Positions 8,418 to 17,706 of a stretch of DNA of 64,000 nucleotides are shown here, one piece after another. A program made the position numbers and the translations under genes. The notes beneath the pieces are model-generated. The model did not search any database, was not told where the DNA came from, and saw nothing but the letters and a program-made list of their open reading frames with translations. Origin of the DNA: Pseudopedobacter sp038243635 (GTDB taxonomy: Bacteria > Bacteroidota > Bacteroidia > Sphingobacteriales > Sphingobacteriaceae); NCBI GenBank assembly GCA_038243635.1, contig JBBSQW010000017.1, positions 23,206 to 87,205 on the forward strand. Direction: 5' to 3'. Every line of letters begins with the position of its first letter. Within the stretch, counting starts at the first letter, position 1.

Positions 8418-10226
8418 TTATTTCGCTTTTTGTATCGCGTTATAAATTACATCCTGTATGCGAGGGCGAATATCTAAAGTAGAAAGCTTATTATTAACTC
8501 CCGGATTTACCCTGTTAGAAAGAAAAATATACACCAAATTCACTTTTGGATCAACCCAAACAGCTGTGCCAGTGTAACCTGTATGTCCAAAAGTTTGGGA
8601 TGAAGCAAGTTTAGACGGGTATCCGTTTTTAGAATTTGGATCCCATCGGTCGAAGCCTAAACCACGCCTACTTACATCAGACTGCTTGGCAGTAAAAAGC
8701 TCAACTGTTTTAGGTTTAAAATAGCTTTTGCCGCCGTAATTTCCTTTGTCTAAAAGCATTTGGTATAGGATTGCCAAATCAGAGGCGTTGGAAAATAAGC
8801 CGGCATGCCCGGCTACACCACCAACCATTGCAGCACCTTGATCATGCACATAACCCCATAAAAGTGTTTTTCGGAAATACGAATCTTGTTCTGTAGGTAC
8901 AATTTGCGATTTTAAGAATCGATAACGGGGATTGAAACCAGTGGTGTACATTCCCAATGGTTTGTAAAAGTTTTCCGAAACGTAATTTTCTAAAGGTTTT
9001 TGGGTGATAGTTTCTAAAACCTCCTTCATAAAATACATACTTAAATCGCTATAAACATACTTCCCGCGGTTGGTAATTCGGCTTTTAAGCATCTGTTGCC
9101 ACATTATGTCTTTATAATAACTCTTTTCCATAAAAAAACTATCGGCCACTTTAACGTTGTAAGTTTCAGAAGAGTCTCTACTGAAATCTTGAGGCTTTAG
9201 CTTTGCATAAAACGGAATAAAGGGGATTAGTCCCGCTTGGTGCAATAAGAATTCGCGAACTTTGATATTACTTTTATCGGTGTTTTTTGTTTGCGCCAAA
9301 TAAGTGCTTATCGCTGTATCTAAATTAAGTTTATTGTTTTCATAAAGTTTCATGGCCTCCATTGTAGTTGCCGATGTTTTGGTAATAGATGCTAAATCAA
9401 AAATATCATCTACCCGTTCCTTCTGTGCATCCTTGTCGTAAGTATGTGTTCCGTAAGCTCTATTAAAAATCACTTTCCCGTCCTTCGCAACCAATACCAC
9501 GCAACCGGGCGTTGCTTTTTTATTAATAGCTTCTGCCGCAATGGCATCAATTTGTTTGAGATCTTCAATATTTATCCCAACCTCTTCGGGTACAGTATAT
9601 TTTAATCTGATTTTAGCTATCCTGCTTCCGGCGCCAGCCTGGTACTTTTCGGTATAACTTTGTGTCAATACGGCTTGTGTTTCTGTACCGCCAAAAATGA
9701 GCTGCGCACTAAAATCTGCACTTTCATTAGTATGTAACGGAGACCAAATTATAGGAGCGTTAATATTGTCTAATTTCGTCAAGCTTTTAGCATCTCCAAA
9801 AAGTGCAATAATTAAGTCTTTTTTTCTATCGAGTTTAGCGATTAACTCTTGTACATCCGTATTAAAAACAGAAACATCCGATAAGGTTATAATTACCGTA
9901 TTGTGATATTTTAAATCGTCCAATAATTTATTGAATTCCTGATTTGCGCAATAAGTATTGCCGTTAAAGGCCTCTGTTTTACTGTATTTGTTTAAAAGAC
10001 TATCAAAAACTAGAAAGTGGCTAAAGCCTAAATCAATAACAGCAATGTTTTGTTTCTCCAAGTTTTTAAGCGGAATTATAGCCGATTCGTTATTTAAAAC
10101 GACAGTACTTTCACCCGCACTTTTAAATTTGGTAAGCCAGTTCTCACTTTCTACGTGATCTTGTCCGCAAGAGAAAAGCGTGAAACAACATATAAATGCA
10201 TGGAGTAATAATAATTTTTTAATCAT
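8418..10226 (-). CDS. lipoprotein serine hydrolase, beta-lactamase class C fold with a GH3-type C-domain
   Basis: I chose ATG 10226 because it begins a clean lipoprotein signal (MIKKLLLLHAFICC...LFSC); an in-frame ATG at 10277 would put 17 polar residues before it. The product is 602 residues. Residues ~25-185 resemble the C-terminal domain of glycoside hydrolase family 3 (STVVLNNESAIIPLKN). After that comes a penicillin-binding-protein/class C beta-lactamase domain with S-I-T-K (nucleophile Ser280, Lys283), Y-S-D in place of YxN, and H-T-G in place of KTG. In Bacteroidota this domain often follows a complete GH3 enzyme of about 950 residues. Here the GH3 catalytic barrel is absent, so this is a shortened form. 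Likely role: cell-wall amide or ester hydrolysis in the envelope. Confidence 0.85.
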   Translation of the reverse strand: MIKKLLLLHAFICCFTLFSCGQDHVESENWLTKFKSAGESTVVLNNESAIIPLKNLEKQNIAVIDLGFSHFLVFDSLLNKYSKTEAFNGNTYCANQEFNKLLDDLKYHNTVIITLSDVSVFNTDVQELIAKLDRKKDLIIALFGDAKSLTKLDNINAPIIWSPLHTNESADFSAQLIFGGTETQAVLTQSYTEKYQAGAGSRIAKIRLKYTVPEEVGINIEDLKQIDAIAAEAINKKATPGCVVLVAKDGKVIFNRAYGTHTYDKDAQKERVDDIFDLASITKTSATTMEAMKLYENNKLNLDTAISTYLAQTKNTDKSNIKVREFLLHQAGLIPFIPFYAKLKPQDFSRDSSETYNVKVADSFFMEKSYYKDIMWQQMLKSRITNRGKYVYSDLSMYFMKEVLETITQKPLENYVSENFYKPLGMYTTGFNPRYRFLKSQIVPTEQDSYFRKTLLWGYVHDQGAAMVGGVAGHAGLFSNASDLAILYQMLLDKGNYGGKSYFKPKTVELFTAKQSDVSRRGLGFDRWDPNSKNGYPSKLASSQTFGHTGYTGTAVWVDPKVNLVYIFLSNRVNPGVNNKLSTLDIRPRIQDVIYNAIQKAK

Positions 10227-10430
10227 TTGATATAATTTTCGGCGGGAGCTATTAAAATAAAATTTTGTGATCATCATTTATTCTATGCGAAGGATTCTAT
10301 TTCGCTATAAAAGCATGGAAATTTGCGGGCAAATTTAATAAATTTATAAAGATAGCCGACGAAAAAGATGAGCCAAGCGTTAAAATTTGTGAATTCTGGT
10401 AGTGTCAATTAATGCCCTCAAAAATTTGCT

Positions 10431-10438
10431 TATTTTTG
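10431..10438 (+). promoter_or_regulatory. possible -7 element for mutL
   Basis: TATTTTTG fits the Bacteroidota -7 consensus TAnnTTTG and ends only seven bases before the mutL ATG, which would give a nearly leaderless message. No good -33 TTTG is present at the usual distance, so support is weak. Confidence 0.3.
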
Positions 10439-10445
10439 CGCCCAC

Positions 10446-12311
10446 ATGCCAGATATAATTAAACTTTTACCAGATTCTGTAGCCAACCAAATTGCGGCGG
10501 GGGAAGTGGTACAAAGACCCGCTTCTGCCGTTAAAGAGTTGTTAGAGAATGCTATAGATGCTGGCGCTGATAAGATACAGTTGATTATTAAAGATGCCGG
10601 AAAGGCTTTAATACAAGTAATTGACAATGGTTGCGGAATGAGTGCGACTGACGCTAGAATGTGTTTTGAGCGCCATGCTACTTCTAAAATAAGAAAAGCA
10701 GAAGATTTGTTCGCCATTAGAACCATGGGTTTTAGAGGCGAGGCAATGGCTTCTATTGCAGCAATTGCACAAGTTGAACTAAAAAGCAGAAAATATGACG
10801 AAGAATTAGGAACGCTTTTGCAAATTGAAGCTTCAACCGTTATTAAACAAGAAGCTTGTGCAACTTCATCGGGCACATCAATTTCGGTAAAGAATCTTTT
10901 TTACAACATTCCGGCTCGCAGAAACTTTTTAAAAAGCAACCCGGTTGAGTTAAAGCATATTATTGATGAATTTCAACGGGTTTCTTTAGCACATCCAGAA
11001 ATTCACTTTACCTTCCATCATGACGGGCAAGAGGTTTTTCATTTGCCATCTACGCAGTTGAAACAGCGGATTGTGCATTTGTTGGGCAACAACTATAATG
11101 AACGTTTGGTACCGTTGGATGAAGAAACCAGTATTATCCAGGTTAAAGGATTTATTGGTAAACCTTCTTTCGCCAAGAAAACTCGTGGCGATCAGTTTTT
11201 CTTTGTAAACAATCGTTTTATAAAAGACGGCTATCTAAATCATGCGGTGATGATTGCTTACGAGCAACTTTTGCCTGAGGATTGCTTCCCGCTTTATGTA
11301 CTGTTTATAGAAATTGACCCAGCTAAAATTGACATCAACGTTCATCCCACCAAAACAGAAATTAAATACCAGGATGAAAAAGCAATTTATGCCATTATAC
11401 GTTCGGCGGTAAAACGATCTTTAGGCAGGTATAATATTACGCCTACTTTAGATTTTAATCAGGAAACTTCTTTTGACGGAATGCTGATTTCGAAACCTTT
11501 AGATGAAATTACAGCACCAACTGTTGACTTTAATCCGAATTTTAATCCTTTTCACGACGAAAGAAAAGCGGCCAGCAAAGAAATTCCGTTCTTGCGTAAC
11601 GTGGGAGAGCATAGAAACGTTCCGAGCAACTGGGGATCTCTTTATGAAATTAACGAAAAGCCATCTTTCACGCAACATAGTTTTGAGCTTGATCACGAAA
11701 AAAGCTTGGCAACAGGTGATGAAAAAGTAGAAACACTTAGTACCCGACAGGTTTTTCAGTTGCATCAGCGTTACATCATTACCCAAATAAAATCTGGTTT
11801 TATGTTGGTTGATCAGCAAACCGCACATGAACGTATTTTGTACGAACGATTTTTATCGCAATTAGAGCAAAATCAAGGCTCTAGTCAGCAGAGTTTATTT
11901 CCGCAAACGGTAACCTTAAACACCACAGATTTTGCTTTAGCAACAGAGCTTCTGCCATATTTTCAGGCTTTGGGTTTTATCATCCGTGATTTTGGTAAAA
12001 ACACTTTGGTGATAGAGGGCGTTCCTGCAGATTTACCCGAAAACAACGATTTAGCCGTTATGCTAGAGGAATTAATAGAGGGGTTTAAAAATAATCACAC
12101 CGTTTTAAAGTTAGATAAACGTGATAATTTAGCTCGCACATTAGCAAAAAACTCGGCAATCAAAGCTGGCACAACATTAGAGACCGAGGAAATGAATAAT
12201 TTGATAGATCAATTGTTTGCTTGCTCCATGCCGAATAGTACGCTTAGTGGTAAACAAATTATTGTAAAAATCACCCTTGAAGAGCTTTTTGAACGCTTTA
12301 ACAAGTATTAA
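10446..12311 (+). CDS. mutL: DNA mismatch repair protein MutL
   Basis: This 621-residue protein has the N-terminal GHKL ATPase: motif I with Glu and Asn in AVKELLENAIDAGA, DNGCGM, and the GFRGEAMASIAAI lid. It also has the HPTKTEIKY end of the transducer domain and a C-terminal dimerisation/endonuclease-type domain from about 430. MutL links MutS mismatch recognition to strand incision. The metal motif that is DQHA(x)2E(x)4E in nicking MutL reads DQQTAHERILYE at 456-467, so the acidic residues remain but H and A are changed. The later ACR and CPHGRP motifs are AKN and a non-Cys/His version (CSMPNSTLSGK). Whether this branch still nicks cannot be told from sequence. It is followed after 10 bases by a rhomboid gene on the same strand. 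Confidence 0.96.
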   Translation: MPDIIKLLPDSVANQIAAGEVVQRPASAVKELLENAIDAGADKIQLIIKDAGKALIQVIDNGCGMSATDARMCFERHATSKIRKAEDLFAIRTMGFRGEAMASIAAIAQVELKSRKYDEELGTLLQIEASTVIKQEACATSSGTSISVKNLFYNIPARRNFLKSNPVELKHIIDEFQRVSLAHPEIHFTFHHDGQEVFHLPSTQLKQRIVHLLGNNYNERLVPLDEETSIIQVKGFIGKPSFAKKTRGDQFFFVNNRFIKDGYLNHAVMIAYEQLLPEDCFPLYVLFIEIDPAKIDINVHPTKTEIKYQDEKAIYAIIRSAVKRSLGRYNITPTLDFNQETSFDGMLISKPLDEITAPTVDFNPNFNPFHDERKAASKEIPFLRNVGEHRNVPSNWGSLYEINEKPSFTQHSFELDHEKSLATGDEKVETLSTRQVFQLHQRYIITQIKSGFMLVDQQTAHERILYERFLSQLEQNQGSSQQSLFPQTVTLNTTDFALATELLPYFQALGFIIRDFGKNTLVIEGVPADLPENNDLAVMLEELIEGFKNNHTVLKLDKRDNLARTLAKNSAIKAGTTLETEEMNNLIDQLFACSMPNSTLSGKQIIVKITLEELFERFNKY

Positions 12312-12321
12312 ATAAAATTAA

Positions 12322-13149
12322 ATGAGAGAAATAAGACCCTTGGGAAACACACTGTTTCCACCGGTTGTGAAAAATTTACTGATTATAAACGGTATTTTCT
12401 TTTTTGCTACTTATGTATTCCAAAGTAGTTTTGGCTTCGATTTGTCAGAACATTTTGCGCTTTTTTACCCAGCATCTGAAAAATTTAGAGTTTGGCAGTT
12501 AATTACGCATTTGTTTATGCATGCCAACATCGGGCATATTTTTTCAAATATGTTTGCACTATGGATGTTCGGGGCAATTTTGGAAAATTTCTTAGGATCT
12601 AAAAAGTTTCTCAATTATTACCTGCTTACGGGTATTGGTGCTTCCTTACTTTTTTTGGGGGTACAAGCGCTAGAAATTTCGCCTTTGCAACGCAGTGCCG
12701 AGGTTTATACTGCAAATCCTACGGTTAGCAATTATGACAATTTTGTAAAAGAAGAAGTACCAGAATCCATCCAGCCAGATTTTAATCGGATTGGCGAATA
12801 TTGGTCAAAGAACCCTGAAAGTGTTGATGCTAAAAAAGCTTCTGTTAGCATTGTTAACAGCTATTTAAACGCAAAACTAAATACGCCAGTTGTTGGTGCG
12901 TCTGGCGCAGTATTCGGAATTCTATTGGCCTTTGGAATGCTTTTCCCAAATACGCTTATTTACATTTACTTCTTTTTACCGATGAAAGCCAAATATTTGG
13001 TAATCTTATATGGTTTGTTTGAATTGTACAGCGGTATGGCCAATAATCCAGGAGATAATGTAGCACACTTTGCGCACTTAGGGGGTATGTTGGTTGGCTT
13101 TATTTTAATTAAGCTTTGGAATATTAAACGGCCAGACGCGTTTTCCTAA
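12322..13149 (+). CDS. rhomboid family intramembrane serine protease
   Basis: This 275-residue polytopic membrane protein shows the rhomboid pattern: HLFMHANIGHIFSNMFALW (His and Asn of the second helix), GASGAVFGIL with nucleophile Ser194, and AHFAHLGGMLVGF with catalytic His252. It cleaves transmembrane helices in the inner membrane. An unusual insert of about 70 polar residues (roughly 115-185) separates the second and third conserved helices. It starts 10 bases after mutL and is followed by a second, different rhomboid, so the three are probably one transcript. The substrate is unknown. Confidence 0.9.
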   Translation: MREIRPLGNTLFPPVVKNLLIINGIFFFATYVFQSSFGFDLSEHFALFYPASEKFRVWQLITHLFMHANIGHIFSNMFALWMFGAILENFLGSKKFLNYYLLTGIGASLLFLGVQALEISPLQRSAEVYTANPTVSNYDNFVKEEVPESIQPDFNRIGEYWSKNPESVDAKKASVSIVNSYLNAKLNTPVVGASGAVFGILLAFGMLFPNTLIYIYFFLPMKAKYLVILYGLFELYSGMANNPGDNVAHFAHLGGMLVGFILIKLWNIKRPDAFS

Positions 13150-13169
13150 AGCCAAAAAGCAAAAAAACT

Positions 13170-14051
13170 ATGAACACGTACCAAGAATTAAAGATGAAAA
13201 TATTTGCAACAGGCAGTAAAGTAAACCTGCTGATTGCAATTAATGTATCCATATTTTTAATTTTTGGGGTATTAAATGTTTTGGGTTACCTGTTTACCAA
13301 ACAGAATTATATCAACGATTTTGTGGGGGAATATTTGGCTGTACCCACCTATTTGCCAAAATTACTCTATCGCTTTTGGACACCTTTTACCTACATGTTT
13401 CTACACGCTGGTTTCTTTCACATTTTATTTAATATGCTTTGGCTATTTTGGATGGGGCGTATTTTTGATAGTTTTTTGGGGGGTAAAAAACTGGTTTTTG
13501 TTTACCTAGCTGGTGGTTTATCTGGTGCATTTTTTTATATATTAAGTTTCAACGTTTTTCCAGCTTACGCTGATGCAGTATTAGTATCTGTTGCAGTTGG
13601 GGCATCTGCTTCTGTTACGGCTATATTAATTGCATGCGCAACTTTGGTCCCAGACTATACCATTTCTCTAATGTTTATAGGGCCGGTAAAATTAAAATGG
13701 ATTGCTGCATTCTATGTGATTATCGATGTTTTAAGCGTCACTGGTAGTAACGCTGGAGGATATTTATCACATATTGGCGGGGCAATTTTTGGCTTTGTTT
13801 TTATAAAAGCTTTACAAAGCGGAAACGATTGGAGTAAGCCTTTTGAGAATTTGTTTAAGCCTAAGCCTAAATTAAAAGTAGTTTCAAGACAGCAACCAAA
13901 AAGCACCTTGAGCGCTCCAACTAGTATGCCTAATCAAGCAGTAATTGATGAAATTTTAGATAAAATATCTAGAAGCGGTTATGATCAATTGACGGCAAAA
14001 GAACGGGAAACCCTGTTTAAAGCAAGCGGAAATGAAGAAAACAGGAAATAG
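13170..14051 (+). CDS. rhomboid family intramembrane serine protease (second copy)
   Basis: This 293-residue membrane protein has the same core as its neighbour but diverged: FLHAGFFHILFNMLWLFWMG, GASASVTAIL with Ser146 in the nucleophile position, and YLSHIGGAIFGF with His201. The usual GxSG reads GASA, so the serine-histidine pair is kept while the second glycine is lost. A cytoplasmic tail of about 75 residues ends with a short helical segment (AVIDEILDKISRSGYDQLTAKE) of the kind seen in many Bacteroidota rhomboids. It begins 20 bases after the first rhomboid and overlaps the next gene by 20 bases, which suggests coupled translation. It is probably an active protease with a different substrate. 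Confidence 0.88.
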   Translation: MNTYQELKMKIFATGSKVNLLIAINVSIFLIFGVLNVLGYLFTKQNYINDFVGEYLAVPTYLPKLLYRFWTPFTYMFLHAGFFHILFNMLWLFWMGRIFDSFLGGKKLVFVYLAGGLSGAFFYILSFNVFPAYADAVLVSVAVGASASVTAILIACATLVPDYTISLMFIGPVKLKWIAAFYVIIDVLSVTGSNAGGYLSHIGGAIFGFVFIKALQSGNDWSKPFENLFKPKPKLKVVSRQQPKSTLSAPTSMPNQAVIDEILDKISRSGYDQLTAKERETLFKASGNEENRK

Positions 14052-15147
14052 TTTTTTCTACAAGATCTTGCTCTCTGTCAACTTCTTGGCAATAGCAGCA
14101 TTGTTGTTAAGCTATTGCGCAACTATTATTGACCCATTAAGTACTTGGTATTTCACCATGTTTGGCTTGGCTTATCCTTTTATTTTATTGGCTAATGTGT
14201 TGTTTGCCATCCTGTGGATATTACTCAAAAAGTGGTTTTTTCTGTATTCTTTAGGTTTTATTCTAATAGGTTACCAACCGCTTACCCGTACTTTTGGTTT
14301 TAGGCTTGCTACAGAAAATGAAGCATTAACAAATAGCAACAACATAAAGCTGATGACTTACAATGTGCATAGCTTTAGAACTCAAGAGGAATTATTAGAT
14401 ACCACCTTAACAAAGAATTTTTTAAGTTTAATTAAATCTGAAGCACCAGATGTTGTAGGGTTTCAAGAATTTTTCTCTCGCCACAAAGGTAAATATGACT
14501 TTAAAGATTCAGTTTATAACCTATTAGATTTTAAGTCATATTACCTCAGCAAAACAGATTCAAATGATTATGAGTATACGGGCGTTGCAGTTTTCAGTCG
14601 CTACCCTATTATTAGCCATGGAGAGATTAAGTTTGAAACTAGTGACGGAGGTAATAAAGGCGTGTGGGTTGATATTAAAAAGAACAATAAGATATTTCGG
14701 GTTTATGTGGTGCATTTGGCTTCTATTTCTTTCCAACCAGAAGATTATTCCTTTATTCATGGTATTAAAAAAGATCTTAATAACACCAAAGACGTTGTTT
14801 CTTCAAAACGGATCATTAAAAAGTTGAAAGTAGCTTTTGAAAAGCGAAGTACGGAAGTCAGAAAGTTAAAGCTTCATTTTGACAGTTGCACTACACCGTA
14901 CATAGTAATGGGAGATTTTAACGACACACCAGCTTCTTATGCGCTAGCCCAAATGACCAAAGGTTTAAAAAATGCTTTTCAGGAAAAAGGAGCCGGCTTA
15001 GCAAGAACTTACAATGGCGATTTTCCAAACTTTCAGATAGATTATGTGTTGGCGTCGCCAGCATTTAACGTAGAAACATATAAGATTATCAAGAAAGATT
15101 ATTCAGATCATTATCCAGTTCGGGTAAACGTTAGCTTGAGCGAGTAG
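14032..15147 (+). CDS. membrane-anchored endonuclease/exonuclease/phosphatase family protein
   Basis: This 371-residue protein has three hydrophobic helices in the first ~95 residues, followed by an EEP-fold catalytic domain. Visible motifs are MTYNVHSFR (Asn), VGFQEF (metal-binding Glu), GVAVFSRYPI, VHLASI, GDFNDTPAS (Asp/Asn) and DYSDHYPV (the terminal Asp-His pair). All the expected active-site residues are present. Such proteins cleave phosphodiesters of nucleic acids, lipids or inositol phosphates; the substrate cannot be told. The N-terminal helices should place the enzyme domain at the membrane. It overlaps the second rhomboid gene by 20 bases and closes the mutL-led group. Confidence 0.88.
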   Translation: MKKTGNSFFYKILLSVNFLAIAALLLSYCATIIDPLSTWYFTMFGLAYPFILLANVLFAILWILLKKWFFLYSLGFILIGYQPLTRTFGFRLATENEALTNSNNIKLMTYNVHSFRTQEELLDTTLTKNFLSLIKSEAPDVVGFQEFFSRHKGKYDFKDSVYNLLDFKSYYLSKTDSNDYEYTGVAVFSRYPIISHGEIKFETSDGGNKGVWVDIKKNNKIFRVYVVHLASISFQPEDYSFIHGIKKDLNNTKDVVSSKRIIKKLKVAFEKRSTEVRKLKLHFDSCTTPYIVMGDFNDTPASYALAQMTKGLKNAFQEKGAGLARTYNGDFPNFQIDYVLASPAFNVETYKIIKKDYSDHYPVRVNVSLSE

Positions 15148-15244
15148 CCACCAATCAGAATGGAATAAGGTCATAAGTGTTATCACTTCGCTATCGGACA
15201 TCCACCGCCTGCGCTTAAAATAATATGCTTTTATAGCCTACAGC

Positions 15245-15596
15245 TTACCAAAAGATTTGCTTACCATTTTTATAAGTAAATACTCTGTTTTCAATTCCTC
15301 CTTTTGTGCTTTTTATGAGTAGTAAAGCATTTTTGGGAACATTATCATAAGTTACCTTGTTGAAGGACTTTCCGGTCTTTATTCCGAGCGATACCCATTC
15401 GTCGTTCCAATAAAACAGTTCGTAATTTTCGTTTTCTACTATTGCGTTACCGTCACTTCTCGCAGCAAATGCAATCTTTGAAACCTTGTTGGCGTTCCCG
15501 CTTCCTAAATCAATGCCGATATATGATTTGTCATCTTTGTTATAAGTGAAATAGGTTAAGATATTTCCGTCAATCGCTTTGTCCGCTTCCGCACAG
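15245..15596 (-). pseudogene. C-terminal part of a disrupted transglutaminase-like protein
   Basis: A minus-strand frame without a start codon reads from CAEADKAIDGN to a TAA at 15245-15247. It contains IGIDLGSGNANKVSKIAFAARSD (discoidin-like), YELFYWNDEWVSLG and a conserved-looking end, RVFTYKNGKQIFW. This is the normal C-terminus of a Bacteroidota transglutaminase-like surface protein whose N-terminal part is at 15952-17175. The connecting segment lies between them in reversed orientation. Confidence 0.75.
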
Positions 15597-15993
15597 GGTA
15601 AGATTATCCCCGCTGGAAGCCCGTTTATCTTGGACTTGACCGGAAAGCAAAAGAAAATAGATTATAGTAATCAAAAAGAAACCATAGACGCATATATGAA
15701 ATATGCTTATCGTATTATTGTACATGGTTGGCAAAGCTCCATCGTGGGCGGAAGATTTCAATTTGCCAACAACGCCGATTTGTCAGATACGGTTACTGTT
15801 CATAAAATAAGCAAAGTGCCCTTTTACAATACAGAAGTGCAAATTAACCAGACTAAGAAATTTCGTTACCTGATATTTAATTACAAGGGTATAAATGGGC
15901 CAAATCTTGCGGAGATGGCTTTTTATACCAAAAATAAATTTGGCGAGGAAATTAAATTAAATGGAAGTCTAATAGGCGCTCCAGGGATGTATA
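15597..15993 (+). pseudogene. inverted middle segment of the transglutaminase-like gene
   Basis: On the plus strand this 397-base segment reads GKIIPAGSPFILDLTGKQKK ... ADLSDTVTVH ... NLAEMAFYTK ... GSLIGAPGMYTV, about 132 residues. That is the part missing between the two flanking minus-strand fragments. The segment is bounded by CACAG at 15592-15596 and its complement CTGTG at 15994-15998. Turning it over restores the first junction in frame (YLPAYYSQ then GKIIPAG); the other junction stays one base out of frame. It has no ATG, and the stretch to the stop at 16043 is antisense to the N-terminal fragment. Confidence 0.8.
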
Positions 15994-17175
15994 CTGTGAA
16001 TAATACGCTGGCAGATAAACGATATTCTTGCCCATATTTTTAAACACAGCTTCGCCTCGAGAAACTTTAGCCCAAGTAACTGGTTTCCAATATTGGTTAT
16101 CAAAAATACATAAGTATGCAAATTTTTGATTTTCAGCATAGTTGTCTAACTTCACTTCGTAATGGATGGTTATATTTTTTGGAACGCCAGGAATTACTGG
16201 TATTAAATCAAATTTTGACGCATCTACGATCGCGTTCGTGTTTAAGGGTAGATTTTCATTGCTCATTCTTGTTTTAACCGTGTCATTTTCTTGACGAATA
16301 ATTTTATACCAGTAATGGGAATTTTTTTGGTTTCCCCAATTAGGAATTTGGTCTAAGGCAACGGGCAGTCCTAATGAGCGCATTGCAGTTATATACACTG
16401 AATTAATGTCCTGACAGTCCCCAAACTTGCCTTGCATCAACTGGGAAAACGACATAGGATGTAAATAAGGATATTTTAACGAAAGAGTAGGAGCGTTTAG
16501 AAACCACCCATCTATATCTTTTTTGATAAAATCTCCAACCGTACCCTTATCATCCGTATGTTTTACCGAATCTAAAATATCCTTATATCTTATTAAGAAA
16601 AACCTTCTTGAGTTTAGTGAATATGTATCTGTACAACGGTAAAAAAGAATATATTCACAAAAAGCATCAAAAGCGATGTTTTTTGCCCAAGGCATATTCT
16701 TCCATACATAAAAAGCTTCATCTATATTGTCAACTAAAAAGTTGCTCGAAACAGTTTCTAGCTCTTTTACATAACTTGGACGTAGCATTTGTGGGCTTAG
16801 GTTTTGACTTTTATTGATACTATCCACAACAAAAGAAACTACACCTTTGCTGAGCCGCTTTTTATTTATCCCCCACATTGAACTAAAGGTATTATGATAA
16901 ACATTGTTAGCTTTAACCGAGTTTGAGTCTAACGTCATTAGTCCGTCAAAGTTATTTATCAAAAAATAGGTGGCCTTTAACTTTAAACTGTCTTTTTCAT
17001 GTTTGCTATAATATTCAATTACTTCTAAAAGTTCCGATTTATTATTACCGGCTTTTTCAATTATTCTCATAGTGTCTATAGGAACACCCGAGTGAGTGTT
17101 ACATGAAGCAAGGGCACTTATTGCAACTAAAAATAATAGATTGTATTTTAAAGTATTTTCATTTCGCAGTGACAT
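15952..17175 (-). CDS. transglutaminase-like lipoprotein, truncated by inversion
   Basis: Start 17175 is chosen because MSLRNENTLK leads a lipoprotein signal ending LASC; the frame is open to 17349, but that extension looks non-coding. The domain has the catalytic Cys in GKFGDCQDINSVYITAMRSL and a His in NSHYW, as in papain-like transglutaminases, with an Asp candidate in IVDASKFD. Relatives are around 650-700 residues with discoidin-like C-terminal domains. This one loses the family after GKNIVYLPAYYSQ and ends with about 13 foreign residues read from the inverted segment. The catalytic part could still be made and exported. Its substrate is unknown. I regard the gene as broken but possibly expressed. 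Confidence 0.75.
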   Translation of the reverse strand: MSLRNENTLKYNLLFLVAISALASCNTHSGVPIDTMRIIEKAGNNKSELLEVIEYYSKHEKDSLKLKATYFLINNFDGLMTLDSNSVKANNVYHNTFSSMWGINKKRLSKGVVSFVVDSINKSQNLSPQMLRPSYVKELETVSSNFLVDNIDEAFYVWKNMPWAKNIAFDAFCEYILFYRCTDTYSLNSRRFFLIRYKDILDSVKHTDDKGTVGDFIKKDIDGWFLNAPTLSLKYPYLHPMSFSQLMQGKFGDCQDINSVYITAMRSLGLPVALDQIPNWGNQKNSHYWYKIIRQENDTVKTRMSNENLPLNTNAIVDASKFDLIPVIPGVPKNITIHYEVKLDNYAENQKFAYLCIFDNQYWKPVTWAKVSRGEAVFKNMGKNIVYLPAYYSQYTSLERLLDFHLI

Positions 17176-17616
17176 AGCTACACGCATTTTATAAAACTTC
17201 AGTACTGATTCAACTTCTCTTTTAGGGTATAGTTTAAGCAGATTGAAGGCAGTTTTGAAGGATTTGTCCAGCTTTCGAAACTGTAAAACGATAATCGATA
17301 TAATGAGTAATCGACTTGTTTTTATTCTTAAAAAAAGTAATTTTTCCATGTCTAATAAATTTCAGTAATTATGGGTAACCGTGGCTGAGAGAAAGTAAAA
17401 TACCAACAAGCAAATAGCGAGACCACTTTCGGTCTCTTCACCATGTCTTTTAAAAAATAATCTATTTTGTAATAAGTTCTTGTTGCACATGATTAAAAAA
17501 GACATTGTGATTTTTAGTCAAGGCTCTATAAATTAATATTTTAATAAAAGATAACGAAACTGAATGCGTTTTTTATTTGAAAAAAATACCTTAAAAATAA
17601 CTTTTTTTACAAAAAA
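17176..17616. other. AT-rich divergent intergenic region
   Basis: This stretch lies between the transglutaminase-like and toxin-like genes, which diverge. It contains a small hairpin at 17419-17436 (GAGACC, six-base loop, GGTCTC) and long A/T runs toward 17616. No gene, RNA or clear -33/-7 pair was recognised. Confidence 0.4.
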
Positions 17617-17706
17617 ATGTTATTTTGCATAAAAAAATGTCTTATAAAAGCAAAACTACTAATTCTTTTTATTTTCCTTGTTTGTTACGTATGCTTGCCA
17701 GCGTGA
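17617..17706 (+). other. out-of-frame signal peptide of the toxin-like gene
   Basis: From ATG 17617 a frame encodes MLFCIKKCLIKAKLLILFIF and then LVCYVC before TGA at 17704. This is a convincing bacterial lipoprotein signal. The next gene is open in the neighbouring frame and continues with TYACQRDSITD. Removing one base around 17683-17689 would join them into one lipoprotein with the lipid-carrying Cys before QRD. No homopolymer is at the break. Confidence 0.65.

Noticed and set aside
13712..13906. Minus-strand frame within the second rhomboid gene
   Set aside because: It is a shadow of a well-supported gene on the other strand.
15592..15998. Classic invertase-controlled switch in the transglutaminase gene
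   Set aside because: The inverted ends share only five bases, too short for a known invertase site, and no recombinase gene is near. I keep the inversion as a finding but not this mechanism.
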